Source: CAWBLP01 sp963789495
Lineage (GTDB): Bacteria; Pseudomonadota; Alphaproteobacteria; Acetobacterales; Acetobacteraceae
Direction: 5' to 3'
NCBI GenBank assembly: GCA_963789495.1
Contig: CAWBLP010000004.1
Coordinates: 124,001 to 188,000 of the forward strand
Length of the DNA stretch: 64,000 bases
Position 1 is the stretch's first letter; each line of letters starts with the position of its first letter. Shown here piece by piece: positions 27,416 through 36,841 of the stretch. Below the pieces are notes generated by a model, which had not been told where the DNA came from, made no database searches, and was given only the letters and a program-made list of their open reading frames with translations. The translations under genes were made by a program, and so were the position numbers.

Positions 27416-28571
27416 CGCCGTTCTCGAACACGTTCGCCGCTACCAGGACGAACTCACGGACATCCGTCGCGACATCCATGCCAATCCGGAGCTGGGACTG
27501 GAGGAGCATCGCACCGCCGAGATCGTCGCGCGCAAGCTGGAGCAATGGGGCATCGAGGTGCATCGCGGCGTCGGCAAGACCGGTGTGGTCGGCGTGCTGC
27601 GCAATGGCGACGGGCCAGCCATCGGCCTGCGGGCCGACATGGACGCGCTGCCGATCGACGAGCAGACCAACCTCGCCTACAGCAGCCGCAATGCAGGCCG
27701 CATGCATGCCTGCGGCCATGACGGCCACACCACCATGCTGCTCGGCGCGGCCCGCTACCTCGCCGAGACGCGCGGGTTCAAGGGCACGGTCAACTTCATC
27801 TTCCAGCCCGGCGAGGAAGGCATCGGCGGCGCGCTCGCCATGCTGGAGGACGGGCTGTTCAAACGTTTTCCCTGCCAGGCGATCTACGGCATGCATAACC
27901 GCCCCGGCATGCCGGTCGGGCAATATGCCATCAGCCCGGGCGTGGGCATGGCCGGCGGCGCCTTCTTCGACATCGCCATCACCGGCAAGGGCGCGCACGG
28001 TGCCCGGCCGGAGGAGAGCATCGACCCGGTGCTAGTCGCCTGCCATATCGGAGCGGCGATGCAGTCGATCGTCGCGCGCAATATCTCACCGTCCGATACC
28101 GCCGTTCTCAGCATCACCCGCATCCAGTCCGGCGACGCGTACAACGTGATCCCGCAGACCGCGACGCTCGCGGGTACGGTGCGCACCATGCAGCGCAAGA
28201 CCATGACGCAGATGGAAACCAGCATGAAGCGCCTGGCCAGCAACATCGCCGCGGGTTTCGGCGCGGAGGCCAGCGTTGATTTCCGCGTGATCTTCGCGCC
28301 GCTGGTGAACAACCCGGACGAGGTGCGCGTGATCGCCGATGCCGCGGCCGAACTGGTCGGCGACGCCAAGGTGGAGCGCAACAAGCCTCCTGCGATGGCG
28401 TCCGAGGACTTCAGCTTCATGATGGAGCAAGTGCCAGGCGCCTACATCAACCTTGGCAATGGCGAGGACAGCGCGCCGGTGCATAATCCAGCCTATAACT
28501 TCAACGATGCGGCGATCCCATACGGCGTCGCGCTGTACGCCCGCATCACCGAACGCAAACTCGCGAAGTGA
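27408..28571 (+). CDS. M20 family amidohydrolase (hippurate hydrolase-like)
   Basis: A 387-residue M20D metallo-amidohydrolase that removes acyl groups from N-acyl amino acids. RRDIHANPELGLEEHRTAEI, GLRADMDALPIDEQTNLAYS, HACGHDGHTTMLLGAARYLA with the metal histidine, and the catalytic glutamates in FQPGEEGIGGA are all present, as is MASEDFSFMMEQVPGAY near the end. ATG 27408 overlaps the CoA-transferase by eight bases. With an amino-acid dehydrogenase and racemase downstream it fits a pathway that first deacylates an amino-acid derivative. Confidence 0.94.
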   Translation: MPDAVLEHVRRYQDELTDIRRDIHANPELGLEEHRTAEIVARKLEQWGIEVHRGVGKTGVVGVLRNGDGPAIGLRADMDALPIDEQTNLAYSSRNAGRMHACGHDGHTTMLLGAARYLAETRGFKGTVNFIFQPGEEGIGGALAMLEDGLFKRFPCQAIYGMHNRPGMPVGQYAISPGVGMAGGAFFDIAITGKGAHGARPEESIDPVLVACHIGAAMQSIVARNISPSDTAVLSITRIQSGDAYNVIPQTATLAGTVRTMQRKTMTQMETSMKRLASNIAAGFGAEASVDFRVIFAPLVNNPDEVRVIADAAAELVGDAKVERNKPPAMASEDFSFMMEQVPGAYINLGNGEDSAPVHNPAYNFNDAAIPYGVALYARITERKLAK

Positions 28572-28595
28572 TGCCGTCGTGACGCGGTACTTCGC

Positions 28596-29711
28596 ATGAG
28601 CTTCGACGTCGCGGTGATCGGCGGTGGCATGGTGGGCGCGGCCATCGCCTATGGCTGCGCCAGCCGAGGCGCACGGACCGCAATGCTGGACCAGGGCGAC
28701 GCAGCATTGCGGGCGGCGCGCGCCAATGCAGGCCTGGTCTACAGCCAAGGCAAGGGCGAGGGCATGCCCGCCTATGCCGCCTGGACAAGGCGCAGCATCG
28801 GCCTGTGGCCGGATTTCGCCGATACGATGACCGCAACCGCCGGCCGCGGCATCGGCTTCCGCCGGCGCGGTGTGCTGGCCTTCTGTCTGGGTGACGCCGA
28901 ACTCGAGGCGCGCAAGGCGTTGCTGCACCGGATGCATAACCAGTTGGGCGGGCCAGCGGCGCCGGTGCAGGTGCTGGATCGGGCGGAGGTGGCAGCGCTG
29001 CTGCCCGCCGCCACCCTCGGTCCTCAGGTGGTCGGTGCCACCTGGTCGTCGGAAGATTGCGACGTCAACGCGCTTTGGCTGCTGCGCGGGCTGCACGCCG
29101 GATTCCTGAAAGCCAGCGGCGCACATCTGCCGGACCGCACCGTTACGCAGATCCAGCGGGACGGCGAAGGATTTCGCATCGCCACCACGCGCGGCGACAT
29201 CCTGGCCGGCAAAGTGGTGGTGGCCTGCGGCCTGGGGATTCCCGCGCTGGCCTCACAGGTCGGTCTGCGTGCGCCGGTGCATCCGGTACGCGGACAGATG
29301 ATGGTGACGGAGCGTCTCGCCCCGCTGCTGCCGGTACCCGGATCCGGCGTGCGGCAGATCCATGAGGGCGTGGTGCAGATCGGCACCACCATGGAAGAGG
29401 GTGTCATGGCCCCGGCGACCACGGTTGCCGACCTTGCGCGCATGGCACAACGCGCCGTGGCGGTGTTGCCCGCCCTGGCGCAGGCCAGGATCGTGCGGAG
29501 CTGGGCCGGTATCCGGCCGATGACGCCGGACGGGTTTCCGATCTACCAGCAATCCCCATCGCATCCTGGCGCCTTCGTCGCGGTGTGCCATTCCGGCGTC
29601 ACGCTGTGCGCCGCCCATGCCGGCCCCTTGGCGAATGGGATTCTGACCGGCAAGCTGCCGGATGACGTGAACGATCTTCATCCGGACCGCTTCGATGCTC
29701 GCGCGACCTGA
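28596..29711 (+). CDS. FAD-dependent amino-acid dehydrogenase, beta subunit (OoxB/HcnC-like)
   Basis: A 371-residue D-amino-acid-oxidase-fold flavoprotein. The FAD Rossmann motif is FDVAVIGGGMVGAAIAYGCA at the N-terminus; the C-terminal FAD motif is RSWAGIRPMTPDGFPIY followed by CHSGVTLCAAHAG. It is followed with overlap by a small [2Fe-2S] protein and a second FAD protein, the three-gene arrangement of opine oxidases, HcnABC and D-hydroxyproline/proline dehydrogenases. This subunit holds the amine-oxidising site. The specific substrate cannot be read from sequence. Confidence 0.88.
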   Translation: MSFDVAVIGGGMVGAAIAYGCASRGARTAMLDQGDAALRAARANAGLVYSQGKGEGMPAYAAWTRRSIGLWPDFADTMTATAGRGIGFRRRGVLAFCLGDAELEARKALLHRMHNQLGGPAAPVQVLDRAEVAALLPAATLGPQVVGATWSSEDCDVNALWLLRGLHAGFLKASGAHLPDRTVTQIQRDGEGFRIATTRGDILAGKVVVACGLGIPALASQVGLRAPVHPVRGQMMVTERLAPLLPVPGSGVRQIHEGVVQIGTTMEEGVMAPATTVADLARMAQRAVAVLPALAQARIVRSWAGIRPMTPDGFPIYQQSPSHPGAFVAVCHSGVTLCAAHAGPLANGILTGKLPDDVNDLHPDRFDARAT

Positions 29712-30000
29712 TACCGGAACGCTGACTTTATATTTCGACGGTCGCGCGCTCCGCGCCCGCGAGGGCGACAGCATAGCCGCGGCCCTGCTTGCCAATGGCG
29801 TAACCACGACGCGCAGCACCGCGGTGTCCGGTGCGCCGCGTGGCCCGTTCTGCATGATGGGCGCCTGTTTCGAATGCCTCGCCGTCGTGGATGGCGAACC
29901 GGGCGTGCAGACCTGCATGGCTCCGGTGCGCGAGGGCATGCGGATCGAAACCCAACAGGGCGCGCGCGACATCGCCGCGCTCCGGTCGGACGGCTCATGA
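29695..30000 (+). CDS. [2Fe-2S] small subunit (OoxA/HcnA-like, gamma)
   Basis: A 101-residue ferredoxin-like subunit. RGPFCMMGACFECLAVVDGE, followed by GVQTCMAPVREGM, supplies the C-x4-C-x2-C...C ligand pattern of the small subunit in three-component amino-acid dehydrogenases. The N-terminus has LTLYFDGRALRAREGDSIAA. Its start overlaps the beta-subunit gene by 17 bases and its stop overlaps the alpha-subunit start (ATGA). It passes electrons between the two flavoproteins. Confidence 0.9.
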   Translation: MLARPDTGTLTLYFDGRALRAREGDSIAAALLANGVTTTRSTAVSGAPRGPFCMMGACFECLAVVDGEPGVQTCMAPVREGMRIETQQGARDIAALRSDGS

Positions 30001-31361
30001 CGACGCATCCCGTCGACCTCATCATCATCGGCGCTGGGCCGGCCGGCTTGTCGGCTGCGATCGAGGCGACGTCGCGCGGCCTCACCGTGCTGGTGCTGGA
30101 CGAGAATGCCGCACCGGGCGGACGGATCTGGCAGGCGCTGGAAACCCGCGGCGCGAAAGATGCCGACGAGGCAGCCGGGTTGCGGACCATCCAGGCGTTC
30201 CGCGCCTGCGCCGCGGATATGCGCTGGCGCGCCACCGTCTGGGCGATCGAGCCCGATGGCTCGGTGTTCTGGAGCGAGCAGTGCCAGGCGCATTCGGCAA
30301 CCGGCCGGCTGGTGCTGATCGCCACCGGAACCACCGAGCGGCCATTGCCGATCCCCGGCTGGACCCTGCCCGGTGTGATGACGGTCGGCGCCGCGCAGAT
30401 TGCCCTGAAGACCGGCGGGCTGGTGCCGCAGGGCGCCACCTGGATCGCCGGGCAGGGACCGTTGCTGCTGCTCTACGCAGTCCAGGCGCTGCGGGCCGGC
30501 GGGCGGCTGGCCGGCATCCTCGATCTGTCCGACGGCACCGCGCCGTTTCGGTCATTGCGTCATCTGTCCGGGGCATTGCGCGGTGGCGGCGAAATCCTGA
30601 AAGGCCTGGCCTGGCGTCGCGAGGTCGCTCAAGCCGGAATTCCATGGATCAGTGCTGCTGATCTGCAGGCCGAAGGTGACAGCGCGCTGCGTCGCATCCG
30701 CTTTCGCGCGCACGGCACGATGCGCAGCGAAGCCGCCGACATGCTGCTGCTGCACGATGGCGTCATCCCGTCGGTGCAAGTTACCCGTGCCCTGGGATGC
30801 GCCCATACCTGGGATGATGCGCAACGCTGCTGGAAACCCGCCATCGACGCCTGGGGAACCACCACTCTGCCGCAGGTGCTGGTGGCCGGTGATGGCGGCG
30901 GTGTCGGCGGCGCATTGGCGGCGACCTTCTCCGGACGCATCGCCGCGCTGCAGGCCGCGCGGCAGCTTGGCCGCATCGATATCGCCCAGCGTGACGCAGC
31001 CGCCGCCCCCTTGCACGCCGCGCGGGCGCGACATCTGGCGGTGCGACCGCTGCTCGACACGCTGTATGCCCCGCTGGCGCTGCATCTGGACGACGCCACC
31101 ACCGTCTGCCGCTGCGAGGAGGTCACCGCCGGCCAGATCCGTGAGGCGGCCCGCCTGGGTTGCCTCGGGCTGAACCAGCTCAAGGCGTTCACCCGGTCCG
31201 GCATGGGACCGTGCCAGGGCCGCATGTGTGGTGCGAGCGCCGCGGCCGTGCTGGCGGATGCGCGCGGCGTGCCCGTGCCGGAGATCGAACCCTACCGTCC
31301 GCGCTTTCCGACCAAGCCGCTCACCTTGGGTGAATTGGCTGCGCTGCACCAAGAGGACTAG
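29997..31361 (+). CDS. FAD/[2Fe-2S] dehydrogenase alpha subunit (HcnB/OoxA-like)
   Basis: A 454-residue pyridine-nucleotide-disulfide-oxidoreductase-fold protein. DLIIIGAGPAGLSAAIEATS is the FAD site and LVLIATGTTERPLPIPGWTL the ATG motif. A C-terminal BFD-type cluster domain is formed by TTVCRCEEVTAGQIREAARL and GPCQGRMCG, giving four cysteine ligands. This matches the large subunit of HcnB/opine oxidase complexes. ATG 29997 overlaps the [2Fe-2S] gene stop by four bases. Together the three proteins likely form a membrane-associated dehydrogenase delivering electrons to the respiratory chain. Confidence 0.9.
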   Translation: MTTHPVDLIIIGAGPAGLSAAIEATSRGLTVLVLDENAAPGGRIWQALETRGAKDADEAAGLRTIQAFRACAADMRWRATVWAIEPDGSVFWSEQCQAHSATGRLVLIATGTTERPLPIPGWTLPGVMTVGAAQIALKTGGLVPQGATWIAGQGPLLLLYAVQALRAGGRLAGILDLSDGTAPFRSLRHLSGALRGGGEILKGLAWRREVAQAGIPWISAADLQAEGDSALRRIRFRAHGTMRSEAADMLLLHDGVIPSVQVTRALGCAHTWDDAQRCWKPAIDAWGTTTLPQVLVAGDGGGVGGALAATFSGRIAALQAARQLGRIDIAQRDAAAAPLHAARARHLAVRPLLDTLYAPLALHLDDATTVCRCEEVTAGQIREAARLGCLGLNQLKAFTRSGMGPCQGRMCGASAAAVLADARGVPVPEIEPYRPRFPTKPLTLGELAALHQED

Positions 31362-31381
31362 ACTCACACCCCGAGGAGATC

Positions 31382-32116
31382 ATGATGCCCACAGGCTTTC
31401 GAGTCCGCCCGCATCGCAAGCAGCCGGTGCATGGCGTCACCATCGGCATCATGATCCTCGATACCGGGTTCCAGCGCCTGCCCGGCGATATCGGCTACGC
31501 CCCGACTTTCCGCTTCCCGGTGCAGTTCGCTGTGGTGCGCGGTGCGACGCCCGACCGCATCGTGAAGCCGAAGGCCGACGGCATGCTCGATCTGTTCAAG
31601 CGCGCCGTCGACGACCTGGTCGCCCTCGGCGTCGACGGCATCACCACCAGTTGCGGCTTTCTTGCCTGCCTGCATCAGGAACTGCTGGACTACTGCCCGG
31701 TGCCGATCGCCACCTCCAGCCTGCTGCAAATCCCGCTGGTGCAGAGTACCCTGCCACGCGGCAAGCGGGTTGGTGTGCTCACTGCGGATGCTGCGTCGCT
31801 GACCGCGGATCATTTCCGTTCGGTTGGCGTGGCGACCGATCTGCCGGTCGTTGGCATGCCGCCGGACGGCATCTTCCGCCACAACAACCGAACCGGCGTC
31901 CCGGTGGTGAAATATGAGGAGCAGGAACGCGAGGTGCTCGGCATGGCGGAGCGCTTGCTGACCGAGCACGACAATATCGGCGCCATCGTCTGCGAATGCA
32001 CGAATCTGCCGCCCTATTCCGCGCGGATCGAGCAGGAATTCGGCGTGCCCGTGTTCGACGTCATTACTCTGGTAGAGTGGTTCCACGCCGGGCTGAAGCC
32101 GCGGCGCTACGTATAA
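31382..32116 (+). CDS. Aspartate/glutamate racemase family protein
   Basis: A 244-residue protein of the Asp/Glu/hydantoin racemase superfamily. The paired active-site cysteines are in ITTSCGFLACLHQELLDYCP and GAIVCECTNLPPYSARIEQE, and the fold's strand KRVGVLTADAASLTADHFRS lies between. A GAGGAG site at 31372-31377 precedes tandem ATGs at 31382 and 31385. Placed between the amino-acid dehydrogenase and a binding protein, it may interconvert enantiomers of the transported amino acid before oxidation. Maleate isomerase-like activity is an alternative. Confidence 0.85.
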   Translation: MMPTGFRVRPHRKQPVHGVTIGIMILDTGFQRLPGDIGYAPTFRFPVQFAVVRGATPDRIVKPKADGMLDLFKRAVDDLVALGVDGITTSCGFLACLHQELLDYCPVPIATSSLLQIPLVQSTLPRGKRVGVLTADAASLTADHFRSVGVATDLPVVGMPPDGIFRHNNRTGVPVVKYEEQEREVLGMAERLLTEHDNIGAIVCECTNLPPYSARIEQEFGVPVFDVITLVEWFHAGLKPRRYV

Positions 32117-32134
32117 CAAAACGGGGGCTTGACC

Positions 32135-32980
32135 ATGACAACACGACGTTCACTTGCGGGGGCGCTGGGGGCGTCCGCCATCGGCGCCGTCGCACTGGCT
32201 GCGCCGGCCATCGCGCAAGCGCCGGCCTCGGAAGCAACCATCGATCGAGTCCGCCGCACCGGCGTGCTGCGCATCGCGGCCCTGCCGGGAGAGACGCCGT
32301 TCTTCCGCAAGGATCTCGCCACCGGCGAATGGTCGGGCGTCGCCATCTCCATGGCGAAGAACATTGCCACCACGATGGGCGTGAAGCTCGCCTATGTGGA
32401 ATCCACCTACAGCAACTCCGTCCTGGATCTGCAAGCGAACAAGATCGATCTGGCCTTCGCGCTGAATCCGACGCCGCAGCGTGCGCTCGCGATCGGTTTC
32501 ACCCGCCCGTATTTCCTGCATCCGTTCGGCTTCGTCGCCCGCAAGGGCTTCAGCGCGAAAACCTGGGCGGACCTGAACAAGCCAGAGACCCGCGTCGTCT
32601 CGCTGATTGGCTCCCTCTCCGACAATCTGCTGGCGCGTTATGCCCCGAAGGCGCAGGTGATCGGGGCGAAGGCTGGCGACGACGCCGTGCTGCTGATGCA
32701 GGGCGGCCGTGCCGATTGCATCATCTACGCCTTGATCCAGGCGCTGAGTGTCAGCGCCAAGGCTCCCATGCTGGACCAGGTAACGCTGCTGCAGGATCCC
32801 TATGTGGCGCTGCCGAGCGCTATGGGGGTGCAGCAGGAGCCCGATCGACGGTGGCGCGACTTCCTCGACAGTTGGGCAGACTACAATCGCGGAACGCGTC
32901 AGATCGGCGGCTGGATTCGGGAAGGACTGCTGCAGATGGGGGTCAAGCCGGAGAATATTCCGGACAACGCCGACCTCTGA
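32135..32980 (+). CDS. Amino-acid ABC transporter substrate-binding protein (family 3)
   Basis: A 281-residue periplasmic binding protein. A Tat-like signal TTRRSLAGALGASAIGAVAL ends near AIAQA. The mature protein begins with the family-3 pattern TIDRVRRTGVLRIAALPGET, then WSGVAISMAKNIATTMGVKL, and NKIDLAFALNPTPQRALAIG. ATG 32135 is preferred over TTG 32129 because of the purine-rich site at 32121. No permease or ATPase gene follows, so it either uses a transporter encoded elsewhere or acts as an orphan receptor. Confidence 0.9.
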   Translation: MTTRRSLAGALGASAIGAVALAAPAIAQAPASEATIDRVRRTGVLRIAALPGETPFFRKDLATGEWSGVAISMAKNIATTMGVKLAYVESTYSNSVLDLQANKIDLAFALNPTPQRALAIGFTRPYFLHPFGFVARKGFSAKTWADLNKPETRVVSLIGSLSDNLLARYAPKAQVIGAKAGDDAVLLMQGGRADCIIYALIQALSVSAKAPMLDQVTLLQDPYVALPSAMGVQQEPDRRWRDFLDSWADYNRGTRQIGGWIREGLLQMGVKPENIPDNADL

Positions 32981-33083
32981 CCGCCGCGCCGCGGTCGTCT
33001 CGGGCGGCCGGACCCGGTGGGGGCACGCTTGCATCCGCTCCCGCTCCACGGCAGGGTCCGGCCGAAGCGCTTGGGGGCGATGC

Positions 33084-33791
33084 ATGGCGGTCAACAAGAT
33101 CTATCCGGATGCGACGGCGGCACTGGCCGGCGTATTGCGCGACGACATGACGATCATGTCCGGCGGGTTCGGCCTGTGCGGCATTCCCACGCGCTGATCG
33201 AGGCGATCCGCGACAGCGGCGTGAAGGGCCTGACCATCATCTCCAACAATGCCGGCATCGATGACGCCGGGCTTGGCCTGCTGCTGAAGACGCGGCAGGT
33301 GACGCAAGATGATCAGCTCCTATGTCGGCGAGAACGCGACCTTCGCGCAGCAATACCTCGCCGGCGAGCTGGAGATCGAATTCAACCCGCAGGGCACGCT
33401 GGCGGAACGCATCCGTGCCGGCGGAGCCGGTATTCCGGGCTTCTACACCGCGACCGGTGCCGGCACCCAGATCGCCGAGGGCAAGGAGACCAAGGAATTC
33501 GATGGCCGCCTGTACGTGTTGGAACGCGGACTGCGCGCTGACCTAGCCATCGTGCATGCCTGGAAGGCGGATCACGAAGGCAATCTGATCTATCGGAAGA
33601 CCGCGCGGAACTTCAATCCGATCATGGCCACGGCCGCCGAGACGGTCGTCGTGGAAGCGGAAGATATCGTCGCCAATGGTGAGATCGACCCGGACCACAT
33701 CATCACCCCGGGCATCTTCGTCGATCGCATCATGAAGCTTGCGACGGTGGACAAGCGGATCGAGCAGCGCACCGTGCGCAAGCGCTATTGA
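33084..33791 (+). CDS. scoA: 3-oxoacid CoA-transferase subunit A (frameshifted here)
   Basis: Family I CoA-transferase alpha subunit, which transfers CoA from succinyl-CoA to a 3-oxoacid. Three frames are needed: MAVNKIYPDATAALAGVLRD with SGGFGLCGIP, then ALIEAIRDSGVKGLTIISNN with AGIDDAGLGLLLKTRQV, then MISSYVGENATFAQQYLAGE to the end. The first break (near 33190) looks like a missing C in the CCCC expected before ACGCG; the second (near 33305) is an extra A before AAGATG. The glycine loop and ENATF motif are intact. It precedes scoB by ten bases. Confidence 0.87.
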
Positions 33792-33801
33792 GGAGGCAGA
33801 C

Positions 33802-34453
<652 letters not shown>

Positions 34454-34493
34454 CCGCAGCCGCGCACCAGCCGGCCGCCGGAACATCCCCGGA

Positions 34494-35555
34494 ATGACTG
34501 CCACGGGATCCAACCGCCATGCCGGCTTCCCGGACCGTGTCGGTGAGGGATCCCGCGCCATGCCGCCAGCCGAAATCCTCGACGCCCTGCGGCGAATGCA
34601 TCTGCTCGATACACCGTCGGTGCCCGGCGAGCGTTTGACGGGGGGAGTATCGTCGGACATCTGGCGGATCGACCTGCGCTCCGGCCCGATCTGCATCAAA
34701 CGTGCGCTGGCGAAGCTGCGTGTTGCCGCCGATTGGCGGGCGCCGGTGGGTCGGAACCGCTACGAGGCGCGCTGGATGCAACGGGCCAATGAAGCCGTTC
34801 CCGGTGCGGCACCGCGTCTTCTGGGTCAGGACGAAGCCTGTGGCGCGCTGGCGATGGCTTATCTCTCCCCGACCGACCATCCGTTATGGAAGACGCAGTT
34901 GCGCGACGGCCTGGCGGATGCGGATTTCGCCGCCGACGTGGGCCGCAGCCTGGGGCGCATCCACGCCGCGACGGCCCGTCAGCCGCAGCTCGCCAATGAG
35001 TTTCCGACCGACGGAATCTTCTACGACATCCGGCTGGAACCCTACCTGGTCGCAACCGGTCGCGCCCACCCGGATCTCGCGGCGCGGTTGGACGCTCTTG
35101 TCGCCACCACCCAGGCGAACCAGCGCGCCCTGGTGCACGGTGATGTCAGCCCGAAGAACATCCTGAACGGGCCGCACGGGCCGGTGTTCCTGGATGCGGA
35201 ATGCGCCTGGTGGGGCGACCCGGCCTTCGACCTGGCATTCTGCCTCAACCACCTGCTGCTTAAATGCCTGTGGACGCCGGCCGCGCAGGACGGATTCCTG
35301 GCGTGCTTCGACGCGATGGCCGCCGCCTATCGCATGCACGTGCTGTGGGAACCGCCCGACGACTTGGAAGCGCGGGCGGCGCACCTGCTGCCGGGTTTGT
35401 TTCTCGCCCGGGTGGATGGCAAGTCGCCGGTCGAGTACATCACGCAGGAGACGGACCGCGACCGCGTGCGCCGGGTGGCTCGCGGCCTGCTGCATCATCC
35501 GCCGCATCGATTGGGCGAAATCCGCCAGGCCTGGACAAGGGAACTCGCTGCATGA
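34494..35555 (+). CDS. APH-family small-molecule kinase
   Basis: A 353-residue protein-kinase-like fold phosphotransferase. The catalytic loop is RALVHGDVSPKNILNG (H-G-D-x4-N) and the metal site follows as VFLDAECAWWGDPAFDLAFC. The nucleotide loop lies near GGVSSDIWRIDLRSGPICIK with the expected lysine. ATG 34494 and ATG 34560 are both possible starts. The stop overlaps the enolase-like gene by four bases (ATGA). APH-fold enzymes include sugar, hydroxylysine and choline kinases; because an enolase-like and a 2-hydroxyacid dehydrogenase follow in overlap, I infer it phosphorylates a hydroxyacid or hydroxy amino acid. Confidence 0.85.
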   Translation: MTATGSNRHAGFPDRVGEGSRAMPPAEILDALRRMHLLDTPSVPGERLTGGVSSDIWRIDLRSGPICIKRALAKLRVAADWRAPVGRNRYEARWMQRANEAVPGAAPRLLGQDEACGALAMAYLSPTDHPLWKTQLRDGLADADFAADVGRSLGRIHAATARQPQLANEFPTDGIFYDIRLEPYLVATGRAHPDLAARLDALVATTQANQRALVHGDVSPKNILNGPHGPVFLDAECAWWGDPAFDLAFCLNHLLLKCLWTPAAQDGFLACFDAMAAAYRMHVLWEPPDDLEARAAHLLPGLFLARVDGKSPVEYITQETDRDRVRRVARGLLHHPPHRLGEIRQAWTRELAA

Positions 35556-36841
35556 CCGACACCCACATTGCCTTCGTGCAGGGCCGCCGCGTGTGGGACA
35601 GCCGCGGCCGGCCCACGGTGGAGGCCGACATCCTGCTGGAAGGCGGCGCCGTCGGGCGCGCCATCGCCCCGGCTGGCGCATCGACCGGCAGCGGCGAGGC
35701 GTTGGACCTGCGCGACGACGGCGATGCGTTCGGCGGCTACGACGTGACGCGGGCGGTCGAGAACGTCAACACCGTGATCGCCCGCGCGGTGGTCGGCATG
35801 GATGCGGCGGATCAGCCTGCGCTCGACCGTCGCTTGATCGAGCTGGACGGTACCCCGAGCAAATCACGGCTGGGCGCGAATGCGGTGCTTTCGGTGTCGA
35901 TGGCCGCCGCCCACGCCGCCGCCGCGGCCGCCGGCGAGCCGCTGTACCGCTATCTGGGCGGCCCGGACGCCGCTCTGATCCCCCTGCCGCAGATCCAGAT
36001 CTTCGGTGGCGGCGCGCATGCCGGGCGGCGGGTGGATATCCAGGACTTCATGGTGATGTGCCCCGCCGCGGAAAACTTCGCCCAGGCGCTGGACTGGACG
36101 GCCGAGGTGTACCGCGCCGCCGGCCTGCTGATGAAGGAAGCCGGCACGCTGGCCGGTGTCGCGGACGAGGGCGGCTGGTGGCCCGCCTTCGCGACCAATG
36201 AGGAGGCGTTGGAAACGCTGGTGCGCGCCATCGAGCGCGCCGGTTTCAAGCCCGGCGATCAGGTCGGCATCGCGCTCGATATCGCAGCTTCGGAATTTGG
36301 CCGCGGCGGCCGCTACAAGCTGGCGCTCGAGGACCGGGAACTCGACAGCGAGGCGATGGTGAAGCTGCTCACCGGTTGGATTCGCCGCTATCCTATCCTG
36401 TCGATCGAAGACCCGCTGGCCGAGGATGACGATCTGGGGTTCGCGGCATTCACGGCCGAAGTCGGCAAGCGAGTTCAGGTGGTCGGTGACGACTTCCTGG
36501 TCACCCAGGCGTCGCGGGTGCGGGAAGCCGCGCTGCGCGGTGCTGCCAACACCGTACTGCTGAAGCCGAACCAGCGCGGCACGCTAACCGAGTGCCTGGA
36601 AGCCTGGCAGGCGGCACAGGAGGTCGGCTTCTCCGGGATCGTGTCGGCGCGCTCCGGCGAGACCGAGGACACCACGATCGTGCATCTCGCGGTGGGCTGG
36701 GGAGTCGGCCAATTGAAGGTCGGCAGCTTCGCCCGTAGCGAGCGCATGGCGAAATGGAATGAGATGCTGCGCATCGAGGAAGCCTTGAGCGTCCGCGCGC
36801 AGTTTGCCGGCGGAGAGGTGCTGGGTCGCTCCAGGCGGTGA
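35552..36841 (+). CDS. Enolase paralogue with altered active site
   Basis: A 429-residue enolase-fold protein. Metal ligands are kept at D243 (ALDIAASEF), E286 (SIEDPLAEDD) and D313 (VGDDFLVT), the base lysine is K338 (LLKPNQRGTLTE), the second acid is E206 (ADEGGWWP) and the loop serine is in AGASTGSGEA. Two normally invariant positions differ: the glutamate of VDIQEF is D165, and the histidine of S-H-R-S-G-E is A366. In yeast enolase the counterparts (E168, H373) help catalysis and phosphate binding. It overlaps the kinase upstream and the dehydrogenase downstream by four bases each. I infer a dedicated catabolic dehydratase rather than the glycolytic enolase. Confidence 0.85.
   Translation: MTDTHIAFVQGRRVWDSRGRPTVEADILLEGGAVGRAIAPAGASTGSGEALDLRDDGDAFGGYDVTRAVENVNTVIARAVVGMDAADQPALDRRLIELDGTPSKSRLGANAVLSVSMAAAHAAAAAAGEPLYRYLGGPDAALIPLPQIQIFGGGAHAGRRVDIQDFMVMCPAAENFAQALDWTAEVYRAAGLLMKEAGTLAGVADEGGWWPAFATNEEALETLVRAIERAGFKPGDQVGIALDIAASEFGRGGRYKLALEDRELDSEAMVKLLTGWIRRYPILSIEDPLAEDDDLGFAAFTAEVGKRVQVVGDDFLVTQASRVREAALRGAANTVLLKPNQRGTLTECLEAWQAAQEVGFSGIVSARSGETEDTTIVHLAVGWGVGQLKVGSFARSERMAKWNEMLRIEEALSVRAQFAGGEVLGRSRR

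Noticed and set aside
33190..33310. scoA as a true pseudogene
   Set aside because: The lesions match the one-base error pattern seen in essential genes and all motifs remain, so sequence error is preferred.
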